A stretch of 64,000 bases of DNA from Mycobacterium dioxanotrophicus. GTDB lineage: Bacteria > Actinomycetota > Actinomycetes > Mycobacteriales > Mycobacteriaceae. The translations under genes and the position numbers were made by a program. The notes under the pieces were generated by a model. The model was not told the DNA's origin and did no database searches. It worked only from the letters and a program-made list of their open reading frames with translations. Below, piece after piece: positions 16,543 to 24,389 of this stretch (positions are counted from its first letter, which is position 1; the number at the start of each line of letters is the position of its first letter). The stretch covers positions 6,944,001-7,008,000 of the forward strand of contig NZ_CP020809.1 in the NCBI RefSeq assembly GCF_002157835.1. Direction: 5' to 3'.

Positions 16543-18015
16543 TCATGCATGGGCGTTCTCCGGAGTCTCGGGTTCACCACCGATGCGGCGGTAGACCTCC
16601 GGCCGGGTACGCCGCCACACCAGCGCGAGAACACATCCGAACACTGCCAATGCGAGGATGAAGAGCTGCAGACCCAGCCCCACTGCGAAGTTGCCGCCCA
16701 CCAGCAAGGGGAAGTAGTAGCTGCTGATCGACAGCATCGCGATCATTCCGACCAACCCCAGGCCGGGTGCGATGAGCGTATTCCAGGCTCGCTCCTGATG
16801 ACGAATGCGCCGGAAATAGACCAGAACCGCCAGACATGTTGTCGCCATCAAGACCAGGATCGCGTAAGTGCCGATGCCGAACATCCACGAATAGAACGTC
16901 ACCGCGTCGACATCGACAAACACAAACGGCAGCGTCAGCAAGAGGGCGATCGTCGATACCGTCGCCGACGCCGTCGACGGTGACCCGTGGTTGGCGTCAA
17001 CGCGCCCGAGGAACGATGGCAGAACACCGTCACGGGCCAGCGCAAACGTATAGCGCGCCAACGGATTATGAGCAGCCAAGGTCGCCGCGAACAAGCTTGT
17101 GACCACCATGCAGGTCATGATCTCGGCAACAACATTGCCGGCGTAGAACCGTAGGCCGGCAGCGAACATTCCGGTCGAATCGGCCTTGGCGGCGTCCACC
17201 GCGCCGTTCACACCGTAGAACGTCACCAGCGCCCATGACGAGAACACGTAGAACAGGCCGATCAAGATGATCGCCAGGTACGTCGCGCGTGGCACCGTTC
17301 TCGCCGGGTCCCTGACCTCGGCACGATAGATCGCCGTGCCCTCGAAGCCGAGAAACGTCGCACTGGCGAACAGGATACCCACGCCGACCGAACCCGAGCT
17401 GAATGCCGATGGCGTGAACGACTCGAACTGAAACCCGTGCGGCCCACCGGTTGTCGCGACGCAAACGTTGAACACCAGAACGATGAGCACTTCGATGACC
17501 ATCAGGAAGCTCAGGATCTTGCCGGACAGTTCGACATTGAAATGGCCCAGTGCAGACACTGCCAGCCAGAGGACGATCGCCCAGACCCACCATGGCGCGA
17601 AGGCCTGCCCAAAGAGCGATACCAGCAAGACCTTTACCGAGTCACCGAAGAACGCATAGGTTCCGACCAGCAACGTCAGATAGCCCAACTGCGCCAGAAA
17701 GGCCGCCGGCAGTCCGATCGGCTTGCCCAAGCCGCCGGTGATGTAGGCATAGAAGGCGCCGGTACGGGGAAAGTTCCGCACCATGGTGGTGAACCCCACC
17801 GCGAACATCAGCAGGATAAGCCCCATCAACGCATAGGTCATCGGGGCACCGACGCCATTGCCTTCCGCAATCACCAGCGGCACAATGCCGGCGACTGCGC
17901 CCAGCGGAGCCGACATCGCCAGCACGGTGAGGATGAGCTTGGTGACCGTAAGGTGCCCGACCAACTGCTCGGGCGCAGTGCTAGTCCCGTCCGCCGGATC
18001 TTGAGTCGTGGTCAT
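16543..18015 (-). CDS. APC-superfamily amino acid/amine permease
   Basis: This 490-residue membrane protein has about twelve hydrophobic segments. The family signature is near the N-terminus: LTVLAMSAPLGAVAGIVPL, then a conserved FPRTGAFYAYITGGLGKPIG and the FLGFEGTAIYRAEVRDPART segment. Such permeases import amino acids, amines or related cations with protons. The start ATG 18015 is chosen (GAAGGAGA upstream); a start ten codons earlier lacks a site. A perfect copy of the palindrome lies 46 bases upstream at 18061-18076. Import of the compound degraded by the neighbouring oxidoreductases is inferred. Confidence 0.88.
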   Translation of the reverse strand: MTTTQDPADGTSTAPEQLVGHLTVTKLILTVLAMSAPLGAVAGIVPLVIAEGNGVGAPMTYALMGLILLMFAVGFTTMVRNFPRTGAFYAYITGGLGKPIGLPAAFLAQLGYLTLLVGTYAFFGDSVKVLLVSLFGQAFAPWWVWAIVLWLAVSALGHFNVELSGKILSFLMVIEVLIVLVFNVCVATTGGPHGFQFESFTPSAFSSGSVGVGILFASATFLGFEGTAIYRAEVRDPARTVPRATYLAIILIGLFYVFSSWALVTFYGVNGAVDAAKADSTGMFAAGLRFYAGNVVAEIMTCMVVTSLFAATLAAHNPLARYTFALARDGVLPSFLGRVDANHGSPSTASATVSTIALLLTLPFVFVDVDAVTFYSWMFGIGTYAILVLMATTCLAVLVYFRRIRHQERAWNTLIAPGLGLVGMIAMLSISSYYFPLLVGGNFAVGLGLQLFILALAVFGCVLALVWRRTRPEVYRRIGGEPETPENAHA

Positions 18016-18060
18016 ATCGATGCAGTCTCCTTCACGGGCCGGCATGCGCTGAATGTCACT

Positions 18061-18076
18061 TTGAACAAAAGTTCAA
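18061..18076. promoter_or_regulatory. Perfect palindrome upstream of the permease gene
   Basis: TTGAACAAAAGTTCAA is a perfect 6-4-6 inverted repeat placed where a repressor would block transcription of the permease. The same arms recur at 20048 and 20223. The remaining 205 bases to the next gene (18077-18281) hold nothing else I can identify. Confidence 0.7.
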
Positions 18077-18281
18077 TACTTGGGAAATATAGGCTTCGGT
18101 GTGACCTACGTCAATGCCCATTTGGGCTGTATGTGTTACCGGTGGCATGCACGCGAACGGTTGAAGCGGGATGGCACGCGCGACCGATCGCCCACGCCAT
18201 CACGCTGACCCAAAGCAGCGGCCGGCGATCAGTAATCCGTTTTTTACCAACATCTTTGAGGAACAGAACAGGCTGCGGAAA

Positions 18282-19136
18282 TCAGCGCACGGGATTGTGG
18301 TTATAGCCCGTGAGCAGCATGTGCCCGGCATCGACCAGCAGGGTCGTCCCAGTGATCCGGGCAGCCAGGTCCGAGTTCAGGAAGACAGCGGCGTTGGCGA
18401 TGTCGATCGGATCAAGCAGCGCCGTGTTCTTCAAGACGTTGAAGCGATGCCCGCCCTCGACGAGATCGTCGCGGGTGCCACCCGGGTGCCCCGAAATGAG
18501 GTCGTAACCGGGCTGATTGTCGAGCATCGGCGTATCAACCGCCCCGGGGTTCACGCTGTTACAGCGGGGGCCGTGCGGGGCCAATTCCAGCGCAACGCTC
18601 TTCATCAGTCCCAGCACTCCGTGCTTGGCCGCCGTGTAATGCGCGTAGATGCCGCCAGGCTCCAGACCGTCGACCGACGACGTCATCACGATCGAACCCC
18701 TCTGCCGGTCGATCATGTGCGGGGCAACGGCTTTGGCCGAACGCCACACCCCCGTCAGACAGATGTCGATCATGTCCGACCACTGGTCGTCGGACAGTTC
18801 CCAGAAAGGACCCGTGGCCCAGATTCCCGCGTTCGCGACCAACGCGTCCAGTTGGCCGAACTCGGAGATCGTCTTCGCCACCGCCTGGTCCAGGTCAGCT
18901 TGCGACCGCACATCGCCGACGAACTGCAAGGCCCGGCGTCCGGCGGACTCCACCAAGGACGCCGTCTCTTCCAGATCCGCGCGGTGGGCCAGCGGATATC
19001 CGACCGTGTCGATGTCGTGTACGCAGTCGAACAGTGCGACATCGGCGCCTTCACGCGCCGAGGCGACAGCGTGCGCCCGGCCCTGTCCTCGCCCGCCGCC
19101 GGTGACGAACACCACCTGGCCATCCAGCATGCCCAT
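18282..19136 (-). CDS. Mycofactocin-type SDR family oxidoreductase
   Basis: This is a dehydrogenase of about 284 residues with the glycine motif TGGGRGQGRAHA, and NAGIW and YTAAK catalytic segments. A long insertion follows the first strand, LFDCVHDIDTVGYPLAHRADLEETASLVE, which is the mark of the mycofactocin-coupled SDR subgroup. In that subgroup NAD is held tightly and electrons pass to the peptide-derived cofactor mycofactocin. The start ATG 19136 is preceded by AAGGGAA. It is the second gene of a minus-strand pair, 60 bases after the other SDR. Oxidation of an alcohol made by the nearby monooxygenase is inferred. Confidence 0.87.
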   Translation of the reverse strand: MGMLDGQVVFVTGGGRGQGRAHAVASAREGADVALFDCVHDIDTVGYPLAHRADLEETASLVESAGRRALQFVGDVRSQADLDQAVAKTISEFGQLDALVANAGIWATGPFWELSDDQWSDMIDICLTGVWRSAKAVAPHMIDRQRGSIVMTSSVDGLEPGGIYAHYTAAKHGVLGLMKSVALELAPHGPRCNSVNPGAVDTPMLDNQPGYDLISGHPGGTRDDLVEGGHRFNVLKNTALLDPIDIANAAVFLNSDLAARITGTTLLVDAGHMLLTGYNHNPVR

Positions 19137-19196
19137 ACCCAAAATTCCCTTCCACAAGGTTCCGTACACAGTTGCGCCGGCGCCAGCCGGCGACTC

Positions 19197-19967
19197 CTAT
19201 CCCGCGGTCGAACCGCCATCGATGGGGTAGACGCCGCCGGTGCAGTACCTGGCGCGCCCCGAGGCAAGGAACAACACCAACTCGCTGACCTCTTCCGGCT
19301 GAGCGATGGTCGAAATAGGTTGATTGGCAACCCATTCATCGAAGTCCCAATAAGGATTCGTGGCCATGATCTTCTTCTCTTCATCGAGCATGGGCGTGTC
19401 CACGCATCCAGGCGCGACAGCGTTCACCCGAATGTTGTCCGCTGCGTATGTCAACGCAGCCGACTTCGTCAGACCGACGACGGCAAACTTGCTCGCGATG
19501 TAGGCGGCGTACCCCCACGATCCGACGAGCCCCATCATCGAGGCTGTGTTCACGATCGCACCTCCACCGCGGCGCCGCATCGCGGGTACCGCGGCCCGCA
19601 TGCCCTGGAACACACCAGCGGCATTGGTCTGCATGACGTTGTTCCAGGTGTCATCGGTGCACGTGTCGACGGGTTCGCAGGCGACCACGCCGGCATTGTT
19701 GATCAGAATGTCCAGACCGCCGAACACACTTTCGGCCCGTGCAACTGCGGTATCCCAGTCCCCACCATCGCGGACGTCCAGGTGCTGGTAGACGGCTTGT
19801 CCGCCCTTCATGCGGATCTGCTCGACGACACCTTCGCCCAGGTCATCACGGAGGTCGGACACCACCACACTGGCACCGGCTTCAGCGAAGCGCAGCGCGT
19901 GCGCGGCCCCCTGCCCGCGAGCCGCACCTGAGACAAGGACGGTCTTGCCGCTGAACTCTTGAATCAC
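19197..19967 (-). CDS. SDR family oxidoreductase
   Basis: This is a classical SDR of about 256 residues with SGAARGQGAAHA, NNAG, the catalytic Ser region NTASMMG, and YIASK. The PGCVDTPML segment and a C-terminal GGVYPIDGGSTAG complete the fold. It lacks the long insertion of its neighbour and so uses free NAD(P). The GTG start at 19967 is chosen because GGAGAAGT sits directly upstream on the minus strand; frames starting near 20009 have none. It is first in the two-SDR operon, and a perfect palindrome lies 81 bases upstream. Confidence 0.88.
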   Translation of the reverse strand: MIQEFSGKTVLVSGAARGQGAAHALRFAEAGASVVVSDLRDDLGEGVVEQIRMKGGQAVYQHLDVRDGGDWDTAVARAESVFGGLDILINNAGVVACEPVDTCTDDTWNNVMQTNAAGVFQGMRAAVPAMRRRGGGAIVNTASMMGLVGSWGYAAYIASKFAVVGLTKSAALTYAADNIRVNAVAPGCVDTPMLDEEKKIMATNPYWDFDEWVANQPISTIAQPEEVSELVLFLASGRARYCTGGVYPIDGGSTAG

Positions 19968-20047
19968 AACACTTCTCCATTCCAGTGCATGGCCTTGACG
20001 GCACCGCACGTCCGACCGGCCGGCAGCTCAGGCCACCTTGTAGCACT

Positions 20048-20063
20048 TTGAACTTTTGTTCAA
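20048..20063. promoter_or_regulatory. Perfect palindrome upstream of the SDR operon
   Basis: TTGAACTTTTGTTCAA is a perfect inverted repeat with the same arms as the one before the permease and a complementary-type spacer. It lies in the 260-base region between the divergent SDR operon and flavin reductase operon. Confidence 0.7.
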
Positions 20064-20222
20064 GTAATGAACTTCTACATCGTCGCTTCAGTCGCACCCA
20101 CTGTCAACCCCCGGTTCCGCCCATGCCGCTCAGGCGGCTCGTCACATTAAGTCCGTGAACCGCAACGACTTCCGAAGTGCCAGTTGACGTGATGCGGACA
20201 CTCCGGTAGCTTCATTGCAACA

Positions 20223-20238
20223 TTGAACAAATGTTCAC
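20223..20238. promoter_or_regulatory. Near-perfect palindrome upstream of the flavin reductase operon
   Basis: TTGAACAAATGTTCAC shows one mismatch to the perfect repeat. It lies 33 bases before the reductase start, with a GCTAGCGCC-type stretch and the ATG following. It is the third clear copy of the element in this block. Confidence 0.65.
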
Positions 20239-20270
20239 ATTAAGGCGCTAGCGCCGTTCGGGAGATCTCC

Positions 20271-20816
20271 ATGAAACGAGACAAACGTCCCCCAGTCACC
20301 GAGTCAACGCTGCGCACGGTACTGGGCCACTTTCCGACCGGAGTGGTAATCATCACTGCCACAATCGAATCCGATCCGGTCGGGATGACGTTGCAATCAT
20401 TTCTGTCACTGTCGATCACTCCACCGCTCGCGCTTCTCTCAGTGTCGAAGACTTCGAAAACCTGGCCACAGATCGCAACCGCCAGGCGCTTCCTAGTAAA
20501 TATCCTGAGCGAGGAACAAGGATCGCTCGCCCGGCAGTTCGCGCGAACGGCGACCGACAAATTTCGCGGCGTGGACTACACGTCCGCCCCTGAACTGGGT
20601 GGCCCACTGCTGGCCGGAACAACCGCGTGGGTCGACTGCTCCGTCGAGGCTGAGCACGACGGAGGAGACCACACCATTGTTGTGGCGCGCATCCTCGAGG
20701 CTTCTGCGCCTACCTCCAGCGGTGCGACTCCGGCTCCGCTGATCTTTCATCGTTCAGGCTTTCCCCGCCTGCACGCCGATCGTCACAACCAAATCGAAAG
20801 GATACCGGCACAATGA
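20271..20816 (+). CDS. NAD(P)H:flavin oxidoreductase (HpaC/flavin reductase-like domain)
   Basis: This 181-residue flavin reductase has the FMN-binding split barrel: LRTVLGHFPTGVVIITA, the GMTLQSFLSLSITPPLALLSV stretch, and FLVNILSEEQGSLARQFA. It supplies reduced flavin to a partner monooxygenase, which is encoded immediately downstream with a four-base ATGA overlap. The length is slightly above the family norm because of a short tail. It is the first gene of the operon behind the palindrome at 20223. Confidence 0.9.
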   Translation: MKRDKRPPVTESTLRTVLGHFPTGVVIITATIESDPVGMTLQSFLSLSITPPLALLSVSKTSKTWPQIATARRFLVNILSEEQGSLARQFARTATDKFRGVDYTSAPELGGPLLAGTTAWVDCSVEAEHDGGDHTIVVARILEASAPTSSGATPAPLIFHRSGFPRLHADRHNQIERIPAQ

Positions 20817-21901
20817 GATTCGGTGTTTTCAACATACCCTACGCACTGGGCTATTCCGCCGGTCGGCGCACCGCCCGGCAGGTGATCGACTGGGATCTCC
20901 AGATCACCCGATGGGCCGACGAATACGGGCTCGACGAGGCGTTCTTCGCTGAGCACTACACATTGGGAGATGAGCCCTCGCCGGCACCTGACCTGATGAT
21001 CGCCGCAGCATCGCAACTGACGTCGCACATCACTCTTGGAGCCGCGGCCCACCTACTGCCCTACCACAATCCGATTGCCTTGGCGCACCGCATGATGTGG
21101 CTCGACCACATGACCGACGGCCGCTACATCGCGGGCGTGGCACCGGGGGCCTACCCCAGTGACGCTCAACTGTTCGGTACCGGCAAGAACAACCCGAAGA
21201 TGCTCGTCGAGGCTATCGATACGATCGAGGCCATCTGGACAAAACCGGGACCCTTCACTATGACCGGTGAGTTCTACTCGGTCGATATGCCGGCCTTCGA
21301 TCCGGACATAGCCGGTCCGCACCTCAAACCCCGTCAGCAGAACGGGATTCCGTTGATGATCACGGGAATGCAACCAACCTCACCAAGCTTGACCGAAGCG
21401 GGCAGACGTGGCGCGATACCGATGAGCCAGCAGGTCCACGAGTCCGTACTCGTGCAACACTGGGAAACCTACTCCAAGGCCGCCACCGATGCGGGACGAA
21501 GCCCGGCCCGCGCCGACTGGCGCATCTGCAGGGACTACTTCGTCGCCGAGACCGACGACGAAGCCTACGACCGGGTGTACAACGGCGCCCTCGGAAAGCT
21601 GTGGGGTGAATACAACATCCCGACCTTCGTCAACAAGCTCCACATCGGTGACCTGATCTCCGGCGGCACCATCCCCCCTGAGGATCTGTCCATCGAATGG
21701 ATGGTGGACAACTTCCTCATCGTCGGTTCGCCCGACACCGTGATCGGGAAGATCGAAGACCTGTACAGCAAGCTGGGTGGTTTCGGAAGTCTCGTCACCT
21801 TCACCCACGAGTACTGCGACGAGCCCGAGACATACCGTCGAAGCTTCGAACTCATGGGCACCAAGGTGCGGCCCGCGCTGACTCACCTCACCGGCGAGTA
21901 G
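20813..21901 (+). CDS. LLM-class (bacterial luciferase-like) flavin-dependent monooxygenase
   Basis: This 362-residue TIM-barrel monooxygenase resembles limonene 1,2-monooxygenase and other reduced-flavin-using enzymes. Features include ADEYGLDEAFFAEHYT, ITLGAAAHLLPYHNPIALAHRMMWLD, RYIAGVAPGAYPSD and the C-terminal VGSPDTVIGKIEDLY. It overlaps the flavin reductase gene by ATGA, so the pair forms a two-component monooxygenase. The substrate is unknown; a terpenoid, heterocycle or amine would fit the neighbouring permease and alcohol dehydrogenases. A strong hairpin follows the stop codon. Confidence 0.9.
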   Translation: MRFGVFNIPYALGYSAGRRTARQVIDWDLQITRWADEYGLDEAFFAEHYTLGDEPSPAPDLMIAAASQLTSHITLGAAAHLLPYHNPIALAHRMMWLDHMTDGRYIAGVAPGAYPSDAQLFGTGKNNPKMLVEAIDTIEAIWTKPGPFTMTGEFYSVDMPAFDPDIAGPHLKPRQQNGIPLMITGMQPTSPSLTEAGRRGAIPMSQQVHESVLVQHWETYSKAATDAGRSPARADWRICRDYFVAETDDEAYDRVYNGALGKLWGEYNIPTFVNKLHIGDLISGGTIPPEDLSIEWMVDNFLIVGSPDTVIGKIEDLYSKLGGFGSLVTFTHEYCDEPETYRRSFELMGTKVRPALTHLTGE

Positions 21902-21908
21902 CCCGGTA

Positions 21909-21953
21909 GTGCGTTCGGATCGGGCCGCCCGATGCGGCGCGATCCGAACGCAC
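21909..21953 (+). terminator. Hairpin terminator after the monooxygenase gene
   Basis: A perfect 14-base-pair stem, GTGCGTTCGGATCG (21909-21922) with CGATCCGAACGCAC (21940-21953), starts seven bases after the stop codon. There is no U-tract, which is usual for mycobacteria. Confidence 0.7.
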
Positions 21954-22060
21954 GGCGGGGTTGTGGCCATCGAGGAATTCGCCAGGCTGGCTCGCTGGTC
22001 GGTGTTCTGAGCCTCAACTGTCGATGCACCGCACCACTCAACGGGGGTCAGATCCAGTCG

Positions 22061-22126
22061 CGTCGCGAGTGTGAACTGTCTGCGAAAAACCCGCCCGCAT
22101 TTCGCAGTGGACGCACACTCGCGACG
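22061..22126. repeat. Two-tier palindromic element
   Basis: The outer arms CGTCGCGAGTGTG (22061-22073) and CACACTCGCGACG (22114-22126) pair perfectly over 13 bases. Inside them CTGCGAAA (22080-22087) pairs with TTTCGCAG (22100-22107). It lies between two convergent genes and resembles dispersed hairpin elements found between mycobacterial genes. It may act as a bidirectional terminator or be a REP-like repeat. I see no second copy in this window. Confidence 0.6.
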
Positions 22127-22162
22127 GCAATAACCGGTTGCTAGTCGGCTGCACAGCATCGC

Positions 22163-22402
22163 TCAACGACAGTGAACCGTCAGATTCTGGCAGACCATGC
22201 CGACGTCGTCCGAGTAGGTGTATGGACCGCCTCGGTCACTCGGGTCGACCGACAGGGCGGGCGTGGACGACACCAGTTGGTCGAGGATCGATGGGATCAC
22301 CGGCACTGAAGGGTCGGGCTGCGCATGTGCCAGGCCGCTGCCCGTCGTAATGGCCAGGGCGCCACCGGTCAGCAGGGCGAGCGCCCACTTGCGACCGTTC
22401 AT
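22163..22402 (-). CDS. Small secreted protein
   Basis: This 79-residue protein has a good signal peptide: MNGRKWALALLTGGALAITT with cleavage near AHA-QPDPS. The mature part is about 50 residues, rich in Pro, Ser and Asp, and ends with two cysteines (VCQNLTVHC) that could form a disulphide. The ATG at 22402 is preceded by GAGGAG at good spacing. I do not recognise the family; such short exported proteins are common in mycobacteria. It is divergent from the MspA-like gene. Confidence 0.7.
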   Translation of the reverse strand: MNGRKWALALLTGGALAITTGSGLAHAQPDPSVPVIPSILDQLVSSTPALSVDPSDRGGPYTYSDDVGMVCQNLTVHCR

Positions 22403-22594
22403 CACATCTCCTCAATGACACCGCCCCACCAGGCGTTCTCTTCCACGATAGGGCGCGTGTGCCGATTACGCACAGGGTTGGACCACTCACCCGCCCTGGC
22501 CACATCCCATCTCGATCACGGCGCCATAACGACTGCGCTCTCAGTACCGAGCGTCGGCCAAGCGACGAATCACCGCAGGTCTAGCGTATCGGCC

Positions 22595-23299
22595 GTGAAT
22601 CCATCGACCATGGGTTTCCGCCGCGCCGCGGCTTTCGTCGTGTGCGTCGCCCTCGCCGCGACCATCTCACCTCCCGCCGCGGCAGATCCAGACCCCGCCG
22701 CTCCGCCACCGGACGCTGCCCCCGCTGCCGACGGCAAAGTGACATCCGGCGAGACGGTCAGCGTTCACACGCCGGACGGCTGGTTTCTGACGCTCGGAGC
22801 CATGGACGAGGCTCAGGTTCCGGTGCCTCCGTTGACGACTGCTGTCTCATCGCGTGAATACCTTGCCAACGGCACGTTCACCGGGACATTGGCCGGCCCG
22901 GGCGATCCCCAAGGACTGTTGGAGGTCGGCTATGAGATCGGGTGTGGCGTCGACATGAGCACATCGAACGGTGTGACGATGGCCGGCAGCGCCGGGCTCA
23001 CCCCGTCGGTCGGGCTCTCCGGTCCCATCGGTGCACTGCCGACGACGGTGGTGCCCGTGATCGGCACGCCGGTCAACGGCGTCATCACAGTGGGCCTCAA
23101 ACCCGGCATCATCATCGTGGTTCCGGTGGACAAGAAGGAATTCAAGAGCGCCAGACCTTGGATCATGATCAGTAACTTTCACGTCAAGATCGACGGGTGC
23201 GTGGGCCAGTCGTTCATCCGCTCGTACGCGACCTTGACGCGGCGGACCGACGAATCCGACGTCGTGTTGTCCTACGTAGGCGTCACGACAACCGTTTGA
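22595..23299 (+). CDS. MspA-family porin-like secreted protein
   Basis: This protein of about 234 residues has a signal peptide (FRRAAAFVVCVALAATIS, cleavage near PPAAA-DP) and a mature part resembling the MspA family. The markers are LEVGYEIGCGVDMS, NGVITVGLKPG and the FHVKIDGCVGQSFIRSYA strand near the C-terminus. It belongs to the branch with a conserved Cys pair (Cys in EIGCG and DGCVG), not to MspA proper. MspA forms an octameric outer-membrane channel; whether this branch makes a pore is less certain. GTG 22595 is used as start; ATG 22610 is equally possible because neither has a clear ribosome site. Confidence 0.75.
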   Translation: MNPSTMGFRRAAAFVVCVALAATISPPAAADPDPAAPPPDAAPAADGKVTSGETVSVHTPDGWFLTLGAMDEAQVPVPPLTTAVSSREYLANGTFTGTLAGPGDPQGLLEVGYEIGCGVDMSTSNGVTMAGSAGLTPSVGLSGPIGALPTTVVPVIGTPVNGVITVGLKPGIIIVVPVDKKEFKSARPWIMISNFHVKIDGCVGQSFIRSYATLTRRTDESDVVLSYVGVTTTV

Positions 23300-23471
23300 T
23301 CTGGTAGCAATCCGGGTCCAGGCACCTCCCTGGTTCCCTTCAGCGAAAGCTCAGCAAGGGCCACCTACGGTGGTTCAGGTTGCGGTCACCGATCGCACCG
23401 ACATCAACTCAGCGCCTGGGCATGGCCCCACCGTCGAGCGCCGGCGAGGCGTCGACCGAAGGGAACCTCGC

Positions 23472-24389
23472 GTGTCAGCACACCTCAGTTATCTGGAGGC
23501 GCTCGTCGTCGGCGCTCTGCAGGGTGTCACCGAACTGTTTCCGGTGTCCAGCCTCGGCCACTCGATCCTGATCCCCGCGCTCGTCGGCGGCCAATGGAGC
23601 CGCGACCTCGACGTGTCCGCACCCGAATCGCCCTATCTGGCATTCATCGTCGGGTTGCACGTCGCGACCGCATTGGCACTGCTCGTGTTCTTCTGGCGGG
23701 ACTGGATCGCCATCGTCCGCGGCCTGGTCACGTCCATCCGCTATCGGCGCATCACCGAATCCAACGAGCGGCTGGCCTGGATGATCATCGCCGCGACGAT
23801 TCCCGTGGGCGTCGCCGGCCTGGCCCTCGATCATCTGTTCCGCACGACGCTCGGCAAGCCGGTGCCGGCCGCCGTGTTCCTTGCCATCAACGGTGCCGTT
23901 CTCTACGGGGCTGAGCGACTGCGACGCCGCGCAACCGTGCTGACCGCCACCGATGCGCCCGGCGCGGCCACCGCAGGCGGCCTGCTCACCGAAGCCGATG
24001 TGCGGATCAGCAAAATCCCCATGGCGCGCGGTGTGGTGATCGGCTCGGCACAGGCTTTGGCGCTGCTACCGGGGATCAGCCGGTCCGGTGTGACCATGGC
24101 CGCCGGTCTCCTGCGCGGCCTGTCGCATGAGGACGCCGCACGGTTCTCGTTCCTACTCGCGACACCCGTGATCCTCGCGGCAGGCGTGCTGAAGATCCCC
24201 GAGCTGTTCGGTCCGCAGGGCAGCGGCATCGGGGGCCAGGTGTTACTGGGCAGCATCGCATCGTTTGTCAGCGCCTACCTGGCCGTGCGCTTTCTGACCC
24301 GCTATTTCGAAACCCGCACCCTGACTCCGTTTGCGATCTACTGCGTGGTCGCCGGCCTCGGCAGCCTGCTCTGGCTCACGGCGCGCTGA
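23472..24389 (+). CDS. uppP: Undecaprenyl-diphosphatase (BacA/UppP family)
   Basis: This 305-residue membrane phosphatase recycles the lipid carrier of cell-wall synthesis by turning undecaprenyl (in mycobacteria decaprenyl) diphosphate into the monophosphate. Both signature loops are present: GVTELFPVSSLGHSIL near residue 18, with the catalytic Glu and His, and PGISRSGVTMAAGL with the phosphate-binding Arg. About eight hydrophobic helices are visible. The start GTG 23472 is chosen for GAAGGGAACC upstream. The last 14 bases overlap the 3' end of the convergent phospho-lyase gene. Confidence 0.92.
   Translation: MSAHLSYLEALVVGALQGVTELFPVSSLGHSILIPALVGGQWSRDLDVSAPESPYLAFIVGLHVATALALLVFFWRDWIAIVRGLVTSIRYRRITESNERLAWMIIAATIPVGVAGLALDHLFRTTLGKPVPAAVFLAINGAVLYGAERLRRRATVLTATDAPGAATAGGLLTEADVRISKIPMARGVVIGSAQALALLPGISRSGVTMAAGLLRGLSHEDAARFSFLLATPVILAAGVLKIPELFGPQGSGIGGQVLLGSIASFVSAYLAVRFLTRYFETRTLTPFAIYCVVAGLGSLLWLTAR

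Noticed and set aside
18061..20238. TTGAAC-N4-GTTCAA palindromes as SOS boxes or KstR sites
   Set aside because: SOS boxes are TCGAAC-N4-GTTCGA; all three copies differ at the same position and lie before catabolic genes, not repair genes. KstR sites have a shorter spacer. LexA remains a stated alternative but not my preferred reading.
24376..24389. 14-base overlap of the 3' ends of uppP and the phospho-lyase gene
   Set aside because: Convergent 3' overlaps of this size are common in compact genomes; no regulatory meaning can be argued from sequence alone.
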